From Comamonadaceae bacterium (lineage in GTDB: Bacteria; Pseudomonadota; Gammaproteobacteria; Burkholderiales; Burkholderiaceae_C): a stretch of 34,990 nt of DNA. How positions within the stretch are numbered: position 1 is the stretch's first letter; each line of letters begins with the position of its first letter. Of this stretch, positions 1 through 9,600 are shown piece by piece. Below the pieces are notes generated by a model that worked only from the letters and a program-made list of their open reading frames with translations, did not search any database and was not told where the DNA came from. The stretch spans positions 25,732 through 60,721 of the forward strand of contig VIKI01000061.1 in assembly GCA_008080595.1 (NCBI GenBank). The letters run 5' to 3'. The position numbers and the translations under genes were made by a program.

Positions 1-303
1 GTGCCCCCGGCAGAACTCATGAGCTGGACTGAAGCCCACAGCAACGCCTTGCCGGTAGCCGCCAAGAACGGCTTTGTGGCCGATGGGGGCGCACTGGCGA
101 TTTCTTCTTCACCCCAAGAGCAAGGGCAGTCCGCCGCACGCCTGACGGTGGCCTTGCTGCAAGGCAAATCACCGCAGGACTTGCCGGTCAAAGAGGGCCA
201 AGCCTTTGTGGTGGCCATGCACGCCGACAAACTGGAAAACCGCGGCTACCGCCTGCCCAAGGTCTACGAGGCTGCCGCCCGGGCGGCGGGGGCGTATTAC
301 TGA
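1..303 (+). CDS. C-terminal fragment of an ABC-type substrate-binding protein (partial at left edge)
   Basis: The frame is open at the left window edge and ends at a TGA at 301-303, so only the last 100 residues or so are visible. The segment with GGALAISSSPQEQG, then AARLTVALLQGKSPQDLPV, then a terminal LENRGYRLP resembles the C-terminal lobe of the ABC_sub_bind family of periplasmic binding proteins, where a GG-x(5)-[YS] stretch, a helix ending K-G-x-x-P-x-D-L-P-V and a final 'A-x-x-x-G-x-x-x-P' occur in that order. The substrate cannot be told. A dispersed hairpin repeat begins right after the stop, so this gene probably does not belong to the downstream peptide locus. Another periplasmic binding family is possible. 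Confidence 0.55.
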   Translation: MPPAELMSWTEAHSNALPVAAKNGFVADGGALAISSSPQEQGQSAARLTVALLQGKSPQDLPVKEGQAFVVAMHADKLENRGYRLPKVYEAAARAAGAYY

Positions 304-351
304 GCTATTGTTTTTGTAGCTTCTTGCGCAGTTTATACGAGGGCTGCAGGC
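304..351 (+). repeat. Dispersed hairpin repeat, copy A
   Basis: First of six copies in the window of an element of about 48 bp with the pattern GCTAT-N(7-8)-TAGCT-N-CTTGCGC ... GGCT-x-x-AGGC. The GCTA/TAGC ends of the left part can pair. It starts one base after the stop of the preceding gene. Other copies are at 764, 3103, 19308, 19424 and 30283. Confidence 0.6.
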
Positions 352-367
352 TTGTAAGGTCAAATTC

Positions 368-397
368 TGGAACCTTTTTTGCGTTTGGGTTACTCAC
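368..397 (+). promoter_or_regulatory. ECF-like promoter element before the NHLP precursor
   Basis: TGGAACC (368-374), 14 nt, then GTTACTCAC (389-397), 56 nt before the ATG at 445. The same two blocks with the same 14-nt spacer stand before eleven Nif11 precursor units. This copy matters because the gene behind it is unrelated to those, so its conservation is not explained by gene duplication. An AAC-type -35 with a GTT-type -10 fits ECF sigma promoters; this is inference. Confidence 0.5.
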
Positions 398-444
398 CCT
401 GCGCACCCGGTCAATCCCTGACTGGGTCTCCAAAGGACACGCCC

Positions 445-759
445 ATGAATCCCAACGACCCTACCCAAAAAATGAGCCAACTCGTCGCCAAAGCCTGGGC
501 CGACGAGGCTTTCAAACAGCAGTTGTTGGCCGACCCTATGGCGACGCTCAAGGCCGAAGGGCTGGAGCTGCCCGCAGGCCTGACGGTCAAGGTACTGGAA
601 AACACCGACAAGCTGTACCACCTGGTGTTGCCCCCAAAGCCGACCGAGCTGTCAGACGACAGCCTGGATCGCGTCAGCGGCGGCATTTGCCTGTGCACCC
701 TGAGTGACCCCAGCAAAGACCCCTACCACGTGCGCTGGTCAGACCCAAGCCGGAATTGA
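445..759 (+). CDS. NHLP-leader RiPP precursor peptide (nitrile hydratase alpha-like leader)
   Basis: This 104-residue precursor has a leader of 80 residues. It carries KAWADEAFKQQLLADP and later LYHLVLPPKP, both typical of nitrile-hydratase-like leader peptides, then ELSDDSLDRVSGG. Cleavage after Gly80 would leave a 24-residue core that starts ICLCTLSDPS and holds two Cys, three Ser and one Thr. I chose the ATG at 445 over an upstream in-frame start because AAAGGA lies seven bases before it and the leader family begins there. It is directly upstream of a YcaO protein and a SagB dehydrogenase, so azoline/azole formation on the core Cys, Ser or Thr residues is the likely fate. It is the only precursor of this leader type here. 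Confidence 0.82.
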   Translation: MNPNDPTQKMSQLVAKAWADEAFKQQLLADPMATLKAEGLELPAGLTVKVLENTDKLYHLVLPPKPTELSDDSLDRVSGGICLCTLSDPSKDPYHVRWSDPSRN

Positions 760-763
760 CAAC

Positions 764-812
764 GCTACATATATGAGAGCTACTTGCGCATTATCCATAA
801 GCGCCAGAGGCC
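764..812 (+). repeat. Dispersed hairpin repeat, copy B
   Basis: Copy of the six-member repeat, with GAGCTACTTGCGC and later TAAGCGCCAGAGGCC. It fills almost the whole gap between the NHLP precursor and the YcaO gene, whose GTG start lies 15 bp beyond it in the A/T-rich tail. Confidence 0.65.
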
Positions 813-827
813 AATTTTTTATATAAA

Positions 828-2988
828 GTGATCCAAAACCCCACCTTCAAAGCCCACCTGCGGGTGAGCTGCATACCGGGTGAAGGCGTGCTGCTGCTGT
901 CGGAAGACGCTGCAACCGCCTTGCATGGCCCAATTTATGAACAACTGGTGCCGCTGCTGGACGGGCAACGCAGTGCTGACGACATCGTGGCCGCGCTGGC
1001 CCCGCAGGCGGATGCCGCGCAGGTCTATTACGCCCTGATGCTGCTGGAGAAAAACGGCCACCTTGCCGAAGCCACGCCCCACATTGACCCTGCCACCGCG
1101 GCCTTCTGGCACGGCCAAGGCTGTGCGCCAGAAGCCGCCATGCAAGCCTTGCGCAGCAAGCGGGTGCGGGTGTGCGCCGTGGGCCAGGTGGACAGCCGCC
1201 CCATGTGCCAGGCCTTGCAGGCGCAAGGCGTGCAGTTGACGCAGGACGCACACGCCGACCTGGAGGTGCTGCTCACCGACGACTACCTGCGCACCGATCT
1301 GGCCCACCACAACGCCGCCGCACTGCAAGCCCAGCGTCCCTGGCTGCTGCTCCCTGGACCGCAACCAGATCGCCAGCCGGTTTGTGGCCGACCGCCTGGG
1401 GCTGACCGATCCGCTGCCGCTGGCCGTGGCAAGCAACCCGGCCAGCCTGGCCATGGCCTGCCAATTGGCGGCCTTGGCGGTGGCCAAACACCTGGCCGGG
1501 GTTGACAGCGGCTTGCAGGGCCGGGTGCTGAGCCAGGACAGCCGCACGCTCCAAACCCAGGTGCACGAGCTGAGCCGCATCCCGCATTGCCCGGCCTGCG
1601 GCACACCGCCACAGCCAGTTCAAACACCGCTGCAACTGGTGTCGCGCCCGGTGACGTTTGCCCATGACGGCGGTCACCGGGCCACCGCGCCCGAGCAAAC
1701 GCTCAAACGCTACCAGCACCTGGTGAGCCCCATCACCGGCGTGGTCACCGAACTCACCGCCGTGCACCGCATGAATGGCATGGCCCCGGTGGTTGTGGCC
1801 GGCCATAACCCGGCTTTCAGGATCGAGCGCTTGGCCTCGCTCAAGCACAGCCTGCGCAACGCCAGCAGCGGCAAAGGCATGACCCACACCCAGGCCAAGG
1901 TGAGTGCCCTGTGCGAAGCCCTTGAGCGCTATTCGGGTGAATACACCGGTACCGAGCTGCGCCGCAGCGCCAGCTACCGCGAGCTGGGTGCTGATGCAAT
2001 TCACCCCAACGCGGTGATGGGCTACAGCGCCCAGCAATACACCCAGCGCGAGCAGTGGAACGCGCGCCAATCGCGCTTCAACGGCGTGCCTGAGCCGCTG
2101 GAAGACGATGCCCGCATCGACTGGTCACCGGTCTGGTCACCGACCGAGCAGCGCCACAAATACCTGCCAACCCAGCTCCTGTACCACGCCGCCCCGGCTG
2201 CGGCGGGTTGTCGCACCAGCTATGCCCGTACCTGCTCCAACGGCAATGCCGCTGGCAACCATCTGGAAGAAGCGGTGCTGCAAGGTTTTCTGGAGCTGGT
2301 GGAGCGTGACGCGGTGGCGCTGTGGTGGTACAACCGCCTGAAAAAGCCCGGTGTGGTGGTGGAGAGTTTTGGCGAAACCCATCTGCTGGACTTGCAAGCG
2401 CAGCACCAGTCCATTGGGCGCGAGCTGTGGGCGCTGGACATCACCAGTGACCTGGGCATTCCCACCTTTGTGGCCCTGTCGCGCCTGTCCACCGGTGCCC
2501 CCGAGCACATCCTGCTGGGTCTGGGCTGCCATCTGGATGCCCGCATCGCCTTGCAACGCGCCTTCGCCGAGCTGAACCAGATGCTGGGCCTGGCCTACAG
2601 CGGCGGCAGTGGCGAACTCAGCATCCACGATCACGAAACCCTGACCTGGCTGACCCAGGCCACACGAGACAAGCAGCCTTACCTGGCGGCAGACGAGCGT
2701 GTTCCACCCAAACAGCGCAGCGATTTCCCCCCACGCCACAGCGGCGACCTGCTGGAAGACATCAAGCTCTGCCAGCGCATCGTGGAGCAAAAAGGCCTGG
2801 AGCTGCTGGTGCTGGACCAAACCCGCGCCGATGTGCAGTTGCCCGTGGTCAAGGTCATCGTGCCGGGCCTGCGGCACTTCTGGGCCCGCTTTGCGCCAGG
2901 GCGGCTGTACGACGTGCCGGTCAAGATGGGCTGGCTGCAACGCCCGCTGCGTGAAGAAGAGCTCAACCCGATTCCGGTGTTTTTTTGA
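828..2988 (+). pseudogene. TOMM leader-binding/YcaO cyclodehydratase fusion, frameshifted
   Basis: Two overlapping frames together encode one protein of about 720 residues. Frame one (GTG at 828 to about 1350) is the N-terminal E1-like leader-binding domain: FKAHLRV near the start, then ADDIVAAL and QVYYALMLLEKNGHL. Frame two (about 1354 to 2988) is the YcaO domain of the SagD/cyclodehydratase type, with SALCEALERYSGEY (1903-1944), EAVLQGFLELVERDA (about 2269-2313) and a C-terminus NPIPVFF. YcaO enzymes use ATP to cyclise Cys, Ser or Thr side chains onto the peptide backbone. The break lies at TGGCTGCTG (1341-1349). Related proteins continue there for some 25 residues with a G-C-W-x-C zinc motif; that stretch is missing, while the second zinc pair CPAC (Cys codons 1588 and 1597) remains. 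A deletion between short repeats would explain both the loss and the frame change. No good ribosome site precedes the GTG. It may be inactive, or the break may be an assembly error. Confidence 0.75.
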
Positions 2989-3102
2989 AAGCAGGAACCC
3001 CATCGCGGCTTCCACCGCTCCTACCCATGCACTGGACATCCATGCTGATCTTGTCCGGCTGTCGCAGGAACGTCGGAAGGCGCGAATGATTGATTCAAAA
3101 AG

Positions 3103-3140
3103 AATAGCTGCTTGCGCTTTATACATAAGCTCTAGAGGCA
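3103..3140 (+). repeat. Dispersed hairpin repeat, copy C
   Basis: Short copy: TAGCTGCTTGCGC, then ATAAGCTCTAGAGGC. It lies in the 188-bp gap between the YcaO and SagB genes; nothing else recognisable is in that gap. Confidence 0.6.
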
Positions 3141-3176
3141 AATTTTGCATATAAAAACAGCGCATTTGGTGAACTT

Positions 3177-4589
3177 TTGACCCTCCCCACCCCATCCTAC
3201 GGCCTGTCCTGGGCCAGCAGCGTCAGCGTCAACACCAATGGCGACGATCTGGTGCTGCACGCCTATGCCCGCCATGCCCTGCGTCTGCACCAGCCCGATG
3301 CGGCCCAGCGCCATCTCGTGGCCCTGCTCCATAGCGGCGCTCTGAACGCCAGTGAGCTGTGTGAAGCCGCACTGCACCACGCACCTGAGGCCGATTTGGC
3401 CCGGCTGTATTACCTGCTGACACTGGCCGTCAACAAAGCCCTGCTGCGCTACACCGTAGCGTACCAAGGGCAGCCGTTGGCGACCCTGGAGCCACTGGCG
3501 GCGGCGTTCCAGTTTGCGCCGGTAGAGGCCACGCAGCGCTACCAGCTCTCGCGCTTCGCCTGCCTGCGCCGCGAGGGTAGCGACACGGTTCTGGAGTGTC
3601 CGCTGGGTCACGCCCGGCTGGTGCTGCATGATGCCCGCGCCGCCAGCCTGGTGGCGCTGCTGAGCCAGGCCCGCACCGCCGCAGAACTGGTGGCCTTGCA
3701 GCCTGACCTGGACGAGCCGACGGTGGCGGCCTTCATCACCCTGCTGCACAACGCCCACGCCGCATTGGCGGTGGATGCGGATGGAAACCTGCCCGAGGAC
3801 ACCGACGCAGCCCTGCAGCAATGGGAGTTCCACGACTTGCTGTTCCACAGCCGCAGCCGCGCCGGCCGCCATGACGCGCCCATGGGGGCCAGTAGTCGAT
3901 TTGCCACACGCCTGCGCCCATTGCCCGCTGTGAAGCCGCCCATGTCAACGCGCCGCATCACGCTGGAACCACCGAAAGAATCCCTGGACAGGCCATTCAT
4001 CGAAGTCATTGAAGCCCGTCGCTCGCACCCCCAGGCGGGCGCAACACCCTTGCGGGTGGCGCAACTCAGTGCGCTGCTGTACCACGCGGCACGCATCAAA
4101 ACCCTCCATGAGCCCAACCCGGCGCAGACCCAGGCCTATGCGGCGTCCAAACGCCCCTGCGCCAGCGGTGGGGCGATGCACGCGCTGGAGCTGTACTTGA
4201 CCGTCACTCGCTGCCAAGGTTTGGCCCCTGGCTTCTACCACTACGACCCGCTGGCCCACGCACTCGAACACTTGGCCGAACTGGGCCCCGATCATCAGCG
4301 CATGCTGCAAGCTGCCTGCCAGGCCAGCGGCACGGCGCAACCACCGGATGTACTGATTTCCATGGCCGCCCGGTTCCAGCGCACGAGCTGGAAATACCAG
4401 TCCATCGCCTACGCGCTGATCCTGAAAGACGTGGGGGCGCTGTACCAGCAGCTCTACCTGGTGGCCACCGCCTTGCAACTGGCCCCCTGTGCGCTGGGCG
4501 GTGGTGACTCGGACTTGTTTGCCAGGCTGGCGGGAACGGACTACTACGCCGAAACCACAGTGGGCGAGTTCAGCGTGTCGGGGGCGTGA
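3177..4589 (+). CDS. SagB-type FMN-dependent azoline dehydrogenase (nitroreductase fold)
   Basis: The 470-residue protein matches the SagB/ThcOx family, which oxidises azolines to azoles with FMN. The C-terminal nitroreductase-like domain runs from about residue 268 (SLDRPFIEVIEARRS) to the end. Family hallmarks are ASGGAMHALELYLTVTR (cf. S-G-G-A-x-H-x-x-E-x-Y), GFYHYDPLAHAL, WKYQSIAYALILKDVGALYQ and CALGGGDSDLFARLAGTDYY. The N-terminal 240 residues are the extra domain seen in two-part SagB proteins. The start is the TTG at 3177; no in-frame ATG or GTG lies nearby upstream, so the start is uncertain. It pairs with the YcaO gene upstream, and together they form a thiazole/oxazole-forming pair. 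This gene is intact although its partner is not. Confidence 0.85.
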   Translation: MTLPTPSYGLSWASSVSVNTNGDDLVLHAYARHALRLHQPDAAQRHLVALLHSGALNASELCEAALHHAPEADLARLYYLLTLAVNKALLRYTVAYQGQPLATLEPLAAAFQFAPVEATQRYQLSRFACLRREGSDTVLECPLGHARLVLHDARAASLVALLSQARTAAELVALQPDLDEPTVAAFITLLHNAHAALAVDADGNLPEDTDAALQQWEFHDLLFHSRSRAGRHDAPMGASSRFATRLRPLPAVKPPMSTRRITLEPPKESLDRPFIEVIEARRSHPQAGATPLRVAQLSALLYHAARIKTLHEPNPAQTQAYAASKRPCASGGAMHALELYLTVTRCQGLAPGFYHYDPLAHALEHLAELGPDHQRMLQAACQASGTAQPPDVLISMAARFQRTSWKYQSIAYALILKDVGALYQQLYLVATALQLAPCALGGGDSDLFARLAGTDYYAETTVGEFSVSGA

Positions 4590-4619
4590 GGGCCGCCTGA
4601 AAAACAAGCGGCCTGGGTT

Positions 4620-4649
4620 TGCAACCTTTTGCGCCAGCCTGTTACTCAA
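4620..4649 (+). promoter_or_regulatory. ECF-like promoter element before precursor 4711
   Basis: TGCAACC (4620-4626), 14 nt, GTTACTCAA (4641-4649). Distance from the second block to the ATG is 70 nt rather than the usual 54, and the bases around the blocks differ from the other copies, so the two blocks stand out as the conserved part. Confidence 0.55.
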
Positions 4650-4710
4650 GCAGCAAGAGGGCAGAGATTGCAGCCCTTGATCCATTCATTTTCAATCCGA
4701 AGGAACACCC

Positions 4711-5085
4711 ATGTCTCTATCTGACCAAGCCCTCAGCGCCCTGCAAGAACTCATGACGCAAAACAAGGAATTGCTGGCCCAGGTGCAAGCCACCAACGAT
4801 GCTGCTCAAGCCGCAAACATCATTGCCGCAGCCGCTGCCCAAAATGGCATTGAAGCCACCCAGGCCGATATCACCCAGCACTTTGAAGAGGCCTTCAAAG
4901 CTACAACCAACCAGGCCCTGAGTGACAAGCAATTGGACGCTGTGGCCGGTGGTTCGGTTGATGACGATTGGATGATCGCACTCTCGATTCTTGGGCTTGG
5001 CATCGGCTGCGGGATTATCAGCATTGCGCAGGCGGCTGGGGCCAAATTTTCTCTCGAAGGTCGTCCGGCAAAAAAGTTTTGCTGA
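4711..5085 (+). CDS. Nif11-leader RiPP precursor 1
   Basis: The 124-residue peptide has a Nif11-type leader of 81 residues (start MSLSDQALSALQELM, end LSDKQLDAVAGG) and a 43-residue core. The core starts SVDDDWMIALSILGLGIGCG, continues with IISIAQAAG and ends AKKFC. The two core Cys residues (in LGIGC and at the C-terminus) and nearby Ser residues could form (methyl)lanthionine rings made by the LanM at 15964. Cleavage after the Gly-Gly is expected from the family. AAGGAA lies six bases before the ATG. It opens the precursor array and is followed 54 bp later by precursor 2 without a promoter element between, so the two are probably co-transcribed. Confidence 0.88.
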   Translation: MSLSDQALSALQELMTQNKELLAQVQATNDAAQAANIIAAAAAQNGIEATQADITQHFEEAFKATTNQALSDKQLDAVAGGSVDDDWMIALSILGLGIGCGIISIAQAAGAKFSLEGRPAKKFC

Positions 5086-5139
5086 GCATCGACGGCACCT
5101 GCCCCCCCCAATTCCCTACACCCAGAGACTGAACTCACC

Positions 5140-5520
5140 ATGACCCTGACACCCCAAACCCTCCACGCCCTCCAAGCCCTCACGGCACAAGACAAAGCCT
5201 TGCTGGCACAGCTGCAAACCGCAGACGATGCCGCCGAAGCCGCCGCCATCATGGCGGATGCAGCGGCCAAAAACGGCATCCAAGCCCTTGAAGCCGACAT
5301 CGCCAAACACTTTGAAGAAGCCTCCCAAACTGCGGCCAGCCAGGCCCTGAGTGACAGCCAACTCGAAGCCGTGGCCGGTGGCCTCAATGATGACGGCCGC
5401 ATGGCCTTGCTCTCGGTCTTCACGCTGGGCATCGGCTGCGCCCTGATCAGTATCGGTCAAGCTGCTGGCGGGAAACACGCCGATGGCACCGCCAGGTACC
5501 TTGACAAAAAATTCTGCTGA
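5140..5520 (+). CDS. Nif11-leader RiPP precursor 2
   Basis: A 126-residue precursor: an 81-residue leader ending LSDSQLEAVAGG and a 45-residue core. The core contains MALLSVFTLGIGCALISI, then a longer hydrophilic linker with one His, and ends DKKFC. It starts MTLTPQ rather than the MSLS seen in most paralogues. The ribosome site is weak. There is no copy of the promoter element upstream, so it depends on the unit that starts at 4620. The core pattern S-V-F-T-L-G-I-G-C is the array consensus almost exactly. Confidence 0.86.
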   Translation: MTLTPQTLHALQALTAQDKALLAQLQTADDAAEAAAIMADAAAKNGIQALEADIAKHFEEASQTAASQALSDSQLEAVAGGLNDDGRMALLSVFTLGIGCALISIGQAAGGKHADGTARYLDKKFC

Positions 5521-5546
5521 GATTTTTGAGGCGGATCGAAAAAGAG

Positions 5547-5576
5547 TGCAACCCATTCGATCCGCTTGTTACTCAC
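5547..5576 (+). promoter_or_regulatory. ECF-like promoter element before precursor 5622
   Basis: TGCAACC, 14 nt, GTTACTCAC (second block from 5568), 54 nt before the ATG. After the second block follows a conserved C/A-rich untranslated leader shared with the other copies. Confidence 0.6.
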
Positions 5577-5621
5577 TCTCTGACACCCGTCACACACCAT
5601 CAACGTCAAAGGAAAACTCAC

Positions 5622-6002
5622 ATGTCTTTATCCGAAAAAACCCTCACCGAATTGCACCAGATGATGTCGCAAAACAGCGACCTGCTGGCGCAGGTGCAGG
5701 CCACCGACGATGCCACTCAAGCTGCCGCCCTGATTGCCAAGGCCGCCGCAGAACACGGTATCTCCGTCAGTGCAGCCGAACTGGCAGCCCATTTTGAACA
5801 GGCCTCAGCCGCAGCCAAAGACCAGGCCCTGAGCGACAGCCAACTCGAAGCCGTGGCCGGGGGCTGGTCAAAACAAGAAAGCCTGATCGTGGTGTCCTTC
5901 ATCACCTTTGGCATTGGCTGCATGGTGGCCAGCATTGTTCAGGATGCCAAAGGCAACCGGAACAACTGCAAGGACAGCTTTACCGATAAACCCAACTTTT
6001 GA
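5622..6002 (+). CDS. Nif11-leader RiPP precursor 3, atypical tail
   Basis: A 126-residue precursor, leader 81 residues ending LSDSQLEAVAGG, preceded by AAAGGAAA. The core begins WSKQESLIVVSFITFGIGCM, with the usual Ser and Cys positions. The tail is different: it has an internal Cys in NNCKD and ends DKPNF, so the C-terminal Cys of most paralogues is absent. This gene borders the minus-strand segment that interrupts the array, and the odd tail could mark the edge of that insertion or a real product variant. Confidence 0.85.
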   Translation: MSLSEKTLTELHQMMSQNSDLLAQVQATDDATQAAALIAKAAAEHGISVSAAELAAHFEQASAAAKDQALSDSQLEAVAGGWSKQESLIVVSFITFGIGCMVASIVQDAKGNRNNCKDSFTDKPNF

Positions 6003-6035
6003 GCCTGTCGGGTAAGGCGCAGCCGCTCCAAAAGA

Positions 6036-6497
6036 TTACTGCTCCAAGGTATACGTGACCGCTGCGTCCAAGAGGAAATCACCCAGTCCGGCACAGGCGG
6101 AGCTCAGAGTGCTGGGGTTGATGAAGTCCTCTCCACGAGATGTTTTCAGGCAAAGCGATGCAGAGAACCATGCGCCGTGCAAATTCAGAGTCCCTGCGCC
6201 GCAATAGTCCTTGGCAGGCTTGACCCGCACCCATGGGATGGCCGCAGCACCAGCGACTGTGCCGACTTGCGAACTGACCTTTCCCAACTGGATATGAACT
6301 TTGGTGCCGTCGTAGTACGTGATCCAGCCTTCCAGATTGGCACCGCCAGCGCTTTGGGAGAAGCTGAAGGTAATGACAGCGTCCAACCAGGTTTCGTTCG
6401 CGGCTGAAGGGGGTGAAAGTTTCTTCAGCTCGTCGGTAATCTCAGCGAGTTGCATGAGGGGAAGAGTTGCCTTGACGATGCTCATGATGTCTGACAT
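6036..6497 (-). CDS. Unrecognised 153-residue protein
   Basis: I do not recognise the family. The protein starts MSDIMSIVKATLPLMQLAEI and has a very strong ribosome site, AAGGAGG, seven bases before its ATG at 6497, so it is likely expressed well. After a helical first 30 residues the rest alternates short hydrophobic and polar stretches (ITFSFSQSAGG, GWITYYDGTKVHIQLG, LNLHGAWFSASLCL), which suggests a mostly beta fold, perhaps a lipocalin- or barrel-like binding protein. There is no signal peptide and no clear membrane segment. It contains three Cys. It lies downstream of the large regulator on the same strand, inside the precursor array. A link to the peptides is only positional. Confidence 0.7.
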   Translation of the reverse strand: MSDIMSIVKATLPLMQLAEITDELKKLSPPSAANETWLDAVITFSFSQSAGGANLEGWITYYDGTKVHIQLGKVSSQVGTVAGAAAIPWVRVKPAKDYCGAGTLNLHGAWFSASLCLKTSRGEDFINPSTLSSACAGLGDFLLDAAVTYTLEQ

Positions 6498-6601
6498 GGT
6501 TAAACCTCCTTGTGAATGTGTTCAAGCAAATGTGTCGAACACCCGCACATTCTGGCAAGCGACAACCCACAGATGACCCACAGATTGGCGCATTTCAAAA
6601 G

Positions 6602-6620
6602 GTTTTTGGCATTCCAAAAC
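6602..6620 (-). terminator. Possible terminator after the large regulator gene
   Basis: An inverted repeat with stem GTTTTTGG/CCAAAAC and a four-base loop lies 20 bp past the stop of the minus-strand regulator; on that strand it is followed by a short T-rich run. The stem is A/T-rich and weak, so this is tentative. Confidence 0.25.
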
Positions 6621-6639
6621 GATCACAGGGGGCCGGGTA

Positions 6640-9600
6640 TCACTGTTTGCCAACCATGGCGGTGTAAACAGCGGTGGTTTCAGGGGATGGCTCTATGCTC
6701 AGCTCAGACTGAAGCAGACTGCGGCAGCGGTGAAAGGTTTTGGCGACAGCGGCGTGATTGCCAAGCTTGCGCTGACAGAGCATGAGACTGCGATACACCT
6801 CTTCGGCCAAATGGTCCGTCTCGATGCCTTTGGCATAAAAATCGGCGGCCTGCTGCCACGCCCCGTTCTGCTCGCAATGCTGACCCGCAGCAAGAATGAT
6901 GCGCAGCAGTTTGCTTCTGATGGTTTCTCGGCTGTTCATGACAAAGGCGTGGGCGCTGTCTGCAGGAAGAAAGTGACCCTTATTGAGCGCCAACGCTTTT
7001 TCGCAAAGCAGCACGCTGCGTTCGGGTGCAAGCTGCCCGATCTCCTCAAAGAGATGATTCAGAGCCAGCATATCCACCCAGCAACGCAACGGATTGATGG
7101 TGACCTGTCGCGCCCGGCAGGTGATGGAGGTCTCGTCGCCGAGCAGTTTGCGCAGGCGGCTCAAAGTGCTCTCAAACGATTTGAGGGCATGGTCACCGTC
7201 GGCATCAGGCCAAAGGGCATCGGTCAGCCATTCCACAGGGATGTCACGACCACCTCGGACGATCAGCGCCTTGAGTAATTCCAATGGCTTTTTCTGCTCC
7301 TTGCCGGTGCAATACAGCGGTTCATCAGCCCGGACGATCTCGAACCTGCCCAAGGTGTAGATTTTTATCGGATACGGCCACTTCTCCAGGTAGCCTGCCG
7401 AAGCCGCATCGTCTGGGGGTTGCGGCGGAGTCAGCCGGAGTTTCCTGATGGTTCTTTTCACGTATTCCGGCTCAATCCCCTCTGCCAGCGCCACGGCAAA
7501 CAGAAAGCGCATGACATCGGGCAGATAGAACTCCAGATGGACATAGCCGTAGCGCCGCCCAAGTGACAGGCTGCGGTGCAGCAACAGCAAGCCTTCAGCC
7601 TGCTTGTTCTGACGCAACGCCATCCAGGCGGCGATCAGAAGGCTGTACCACTCCATCACCTGGCTCTTCATGGACAGGCTGATCTGGAGTGCGTTCTGGA
7701 TGTGTTTTTGGGCCTCTTCGCGGTGATCAAGCATGAACTCGGTCAGGGCTACGCCGATGTGCCAGAGTGCCCAATAATAGGGTGTCCCCATTCTCTGGGC
7801 CTTGACGGCCATGACATCCAGATGCTCGACAGCGCGCAACGGTGTACCAACAAGCAGCGAAAACCAGGCGGCATTAACGTGGTAAAAGTAGCTGTCGAGT
7901 GTTTTCTCCATGCCAAGCAGCGTGCTCATCTGCTGTTTCAACAGGCTCGCCGCCAATTCCATGTTGCCCGATGCCATTTCCGCAGCAACCCGGAACCCCC
8001 ACAACAGAGAGTCAAAGACATGCACCCCGCTTTCGGCGGAAATGTTCAGTCCTTCTGAGAGGGCTTGCAAGGCTGCGTCATAGTTGGCCGTAATCCAGTC
8101 GTTGATACCTTTCATCAGCTTGATGCGGATGACGGCAAAGTGCGCTGGCCGACCCTGACAAATCTCGGCATCCGCCCGCGCCAACAAAAGAGAGTTTTTG
8201 TCGTATTCCCCTTTCCACAGGTAATAGACGCTCATGCAGAACAGGGTGTCCATCTGGATATCAAAAGACGGTTTTCCCTCAAGAAGCGCACCCACACGCA
8301 GTATCCATTCCTGGACCCTCTGCGGCTGGTCGGTCTTGCGCAGGGTCAGCGCGATGAGCATCCGGGATGACACGATCAGCTCTATCTCTGGCGAAGGATA
8401 CGTCGCCCGGCTACCTCTCAATGCCTCAAAGCGGGTGATCGACTCATCAAGCGCTTGCCATTCGTCAAGACCAAAAGCGTAACTGTCCACAATGGCCGCC
8501 CAGGAAAGGTAGATTCCTGCGCTGTCATCAGACACAACGAACAGTTCAAAGGCATGCTCCAGGTACCCACGAGTGCGAGGCATATCCAACGGAAACGCAC
8601 ACAACCCAGACCAATACCAGAGCCACGGTTCATCATCGGACAGTCCACCGGGCAGGCTGGTCAACCACTCCTCCAGTGTTCTGCGTCTTCCCTGAATCAG
8701 CAATTCACGGGCATGCCCCGAAATCATCCGGCTCAGACCCGTCCGATCCCCCGCATCAGCATACAGTTGTGCCGCATCCTCCATCCGACCGACTTGTTCA
8801 AGAAGGCCTGCTGCAACCCGCCGCAGCGTGATTAGGTCAGCGCTGCAATAGGTGTTCTGCGCCCGGTTCAGCAGAAAATCCCTGAACAGCGGATGGTATT
8901 GGTACTGCGGGTCGTGGTCCGAGAGCCTTTCCGTAAAGAAATGGCGACTGTGCAAGCTTGCGAGCATCTGCTGTGTATGGCCGATACCGGTCAGTTTTTC
9001 AGCCAACGCCACGGTGAGTATGGGCAAAAAAGCGGTCTTGAGCAGGAAGTCCTGAAACTCAAGGCTGGTCTTGCTCAGTATTTCACCGGCAAAATAATCG
9101 AAGACTCTGTCGCTTGCACAATCCGTGGCCGAAGCGATCTCCTGCCCATTCAGCCGCCCCCGTTCAAGCATCAGAACAATCCCCGCTGGCCAGCCTGCCG
9201 CCTTTTCATGCAAGGCCTTGACGATGCCACCATCAAGCTGCGCTACACGTCCAAGAATCAGCTCCCGTGACTCGTCGAGGGTGAAACGAATATCCGCATA
9301 GCCCAGCAGACCGATGTGGTCCCGTGCCCGCAGCCGTGCCAATGCCGAGGGCGGTTCATCCCGGCTGATCACCAGAACACAAACCCCGTCAGGTATGACA
9401 TCAAGAGCGGTGGCAAGCATGTCGTGGAATGGCGCATCAGCAGGCACATTCTGATAGTTGTCAAAGACGATGGTGGTGAAGCGGCTGAACAGGGCTTCAA
9501 AGTAGCGCCGGGTAAAGGTCGCAATACCGGCAAGGTACTCAGGGGTCAGCAGTGGCAGCGGCTTGCCGTAGGGTTCAGCGTTTTGAGCTGCCAGCCCCAT

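Noticed and set aside
389..445. The conserved leader between GTTACTCAC and the ATG as a riboswitch
   Set aside because: It is only about 50 nt, C/A-rich and poor in self-pairing; the conservation is better explained by duplication plus a promoter.
1273..2070. Long minus-strand open frame opposite the YcaO gene (also others opposite 2137-3195, 16819-17916 and 20599-21540)
   Set aside because: These are shadows of high-GC coding genes: no ribosome sites, low-complexity His/Gln/Gly-rich products, and no recognisable domain.
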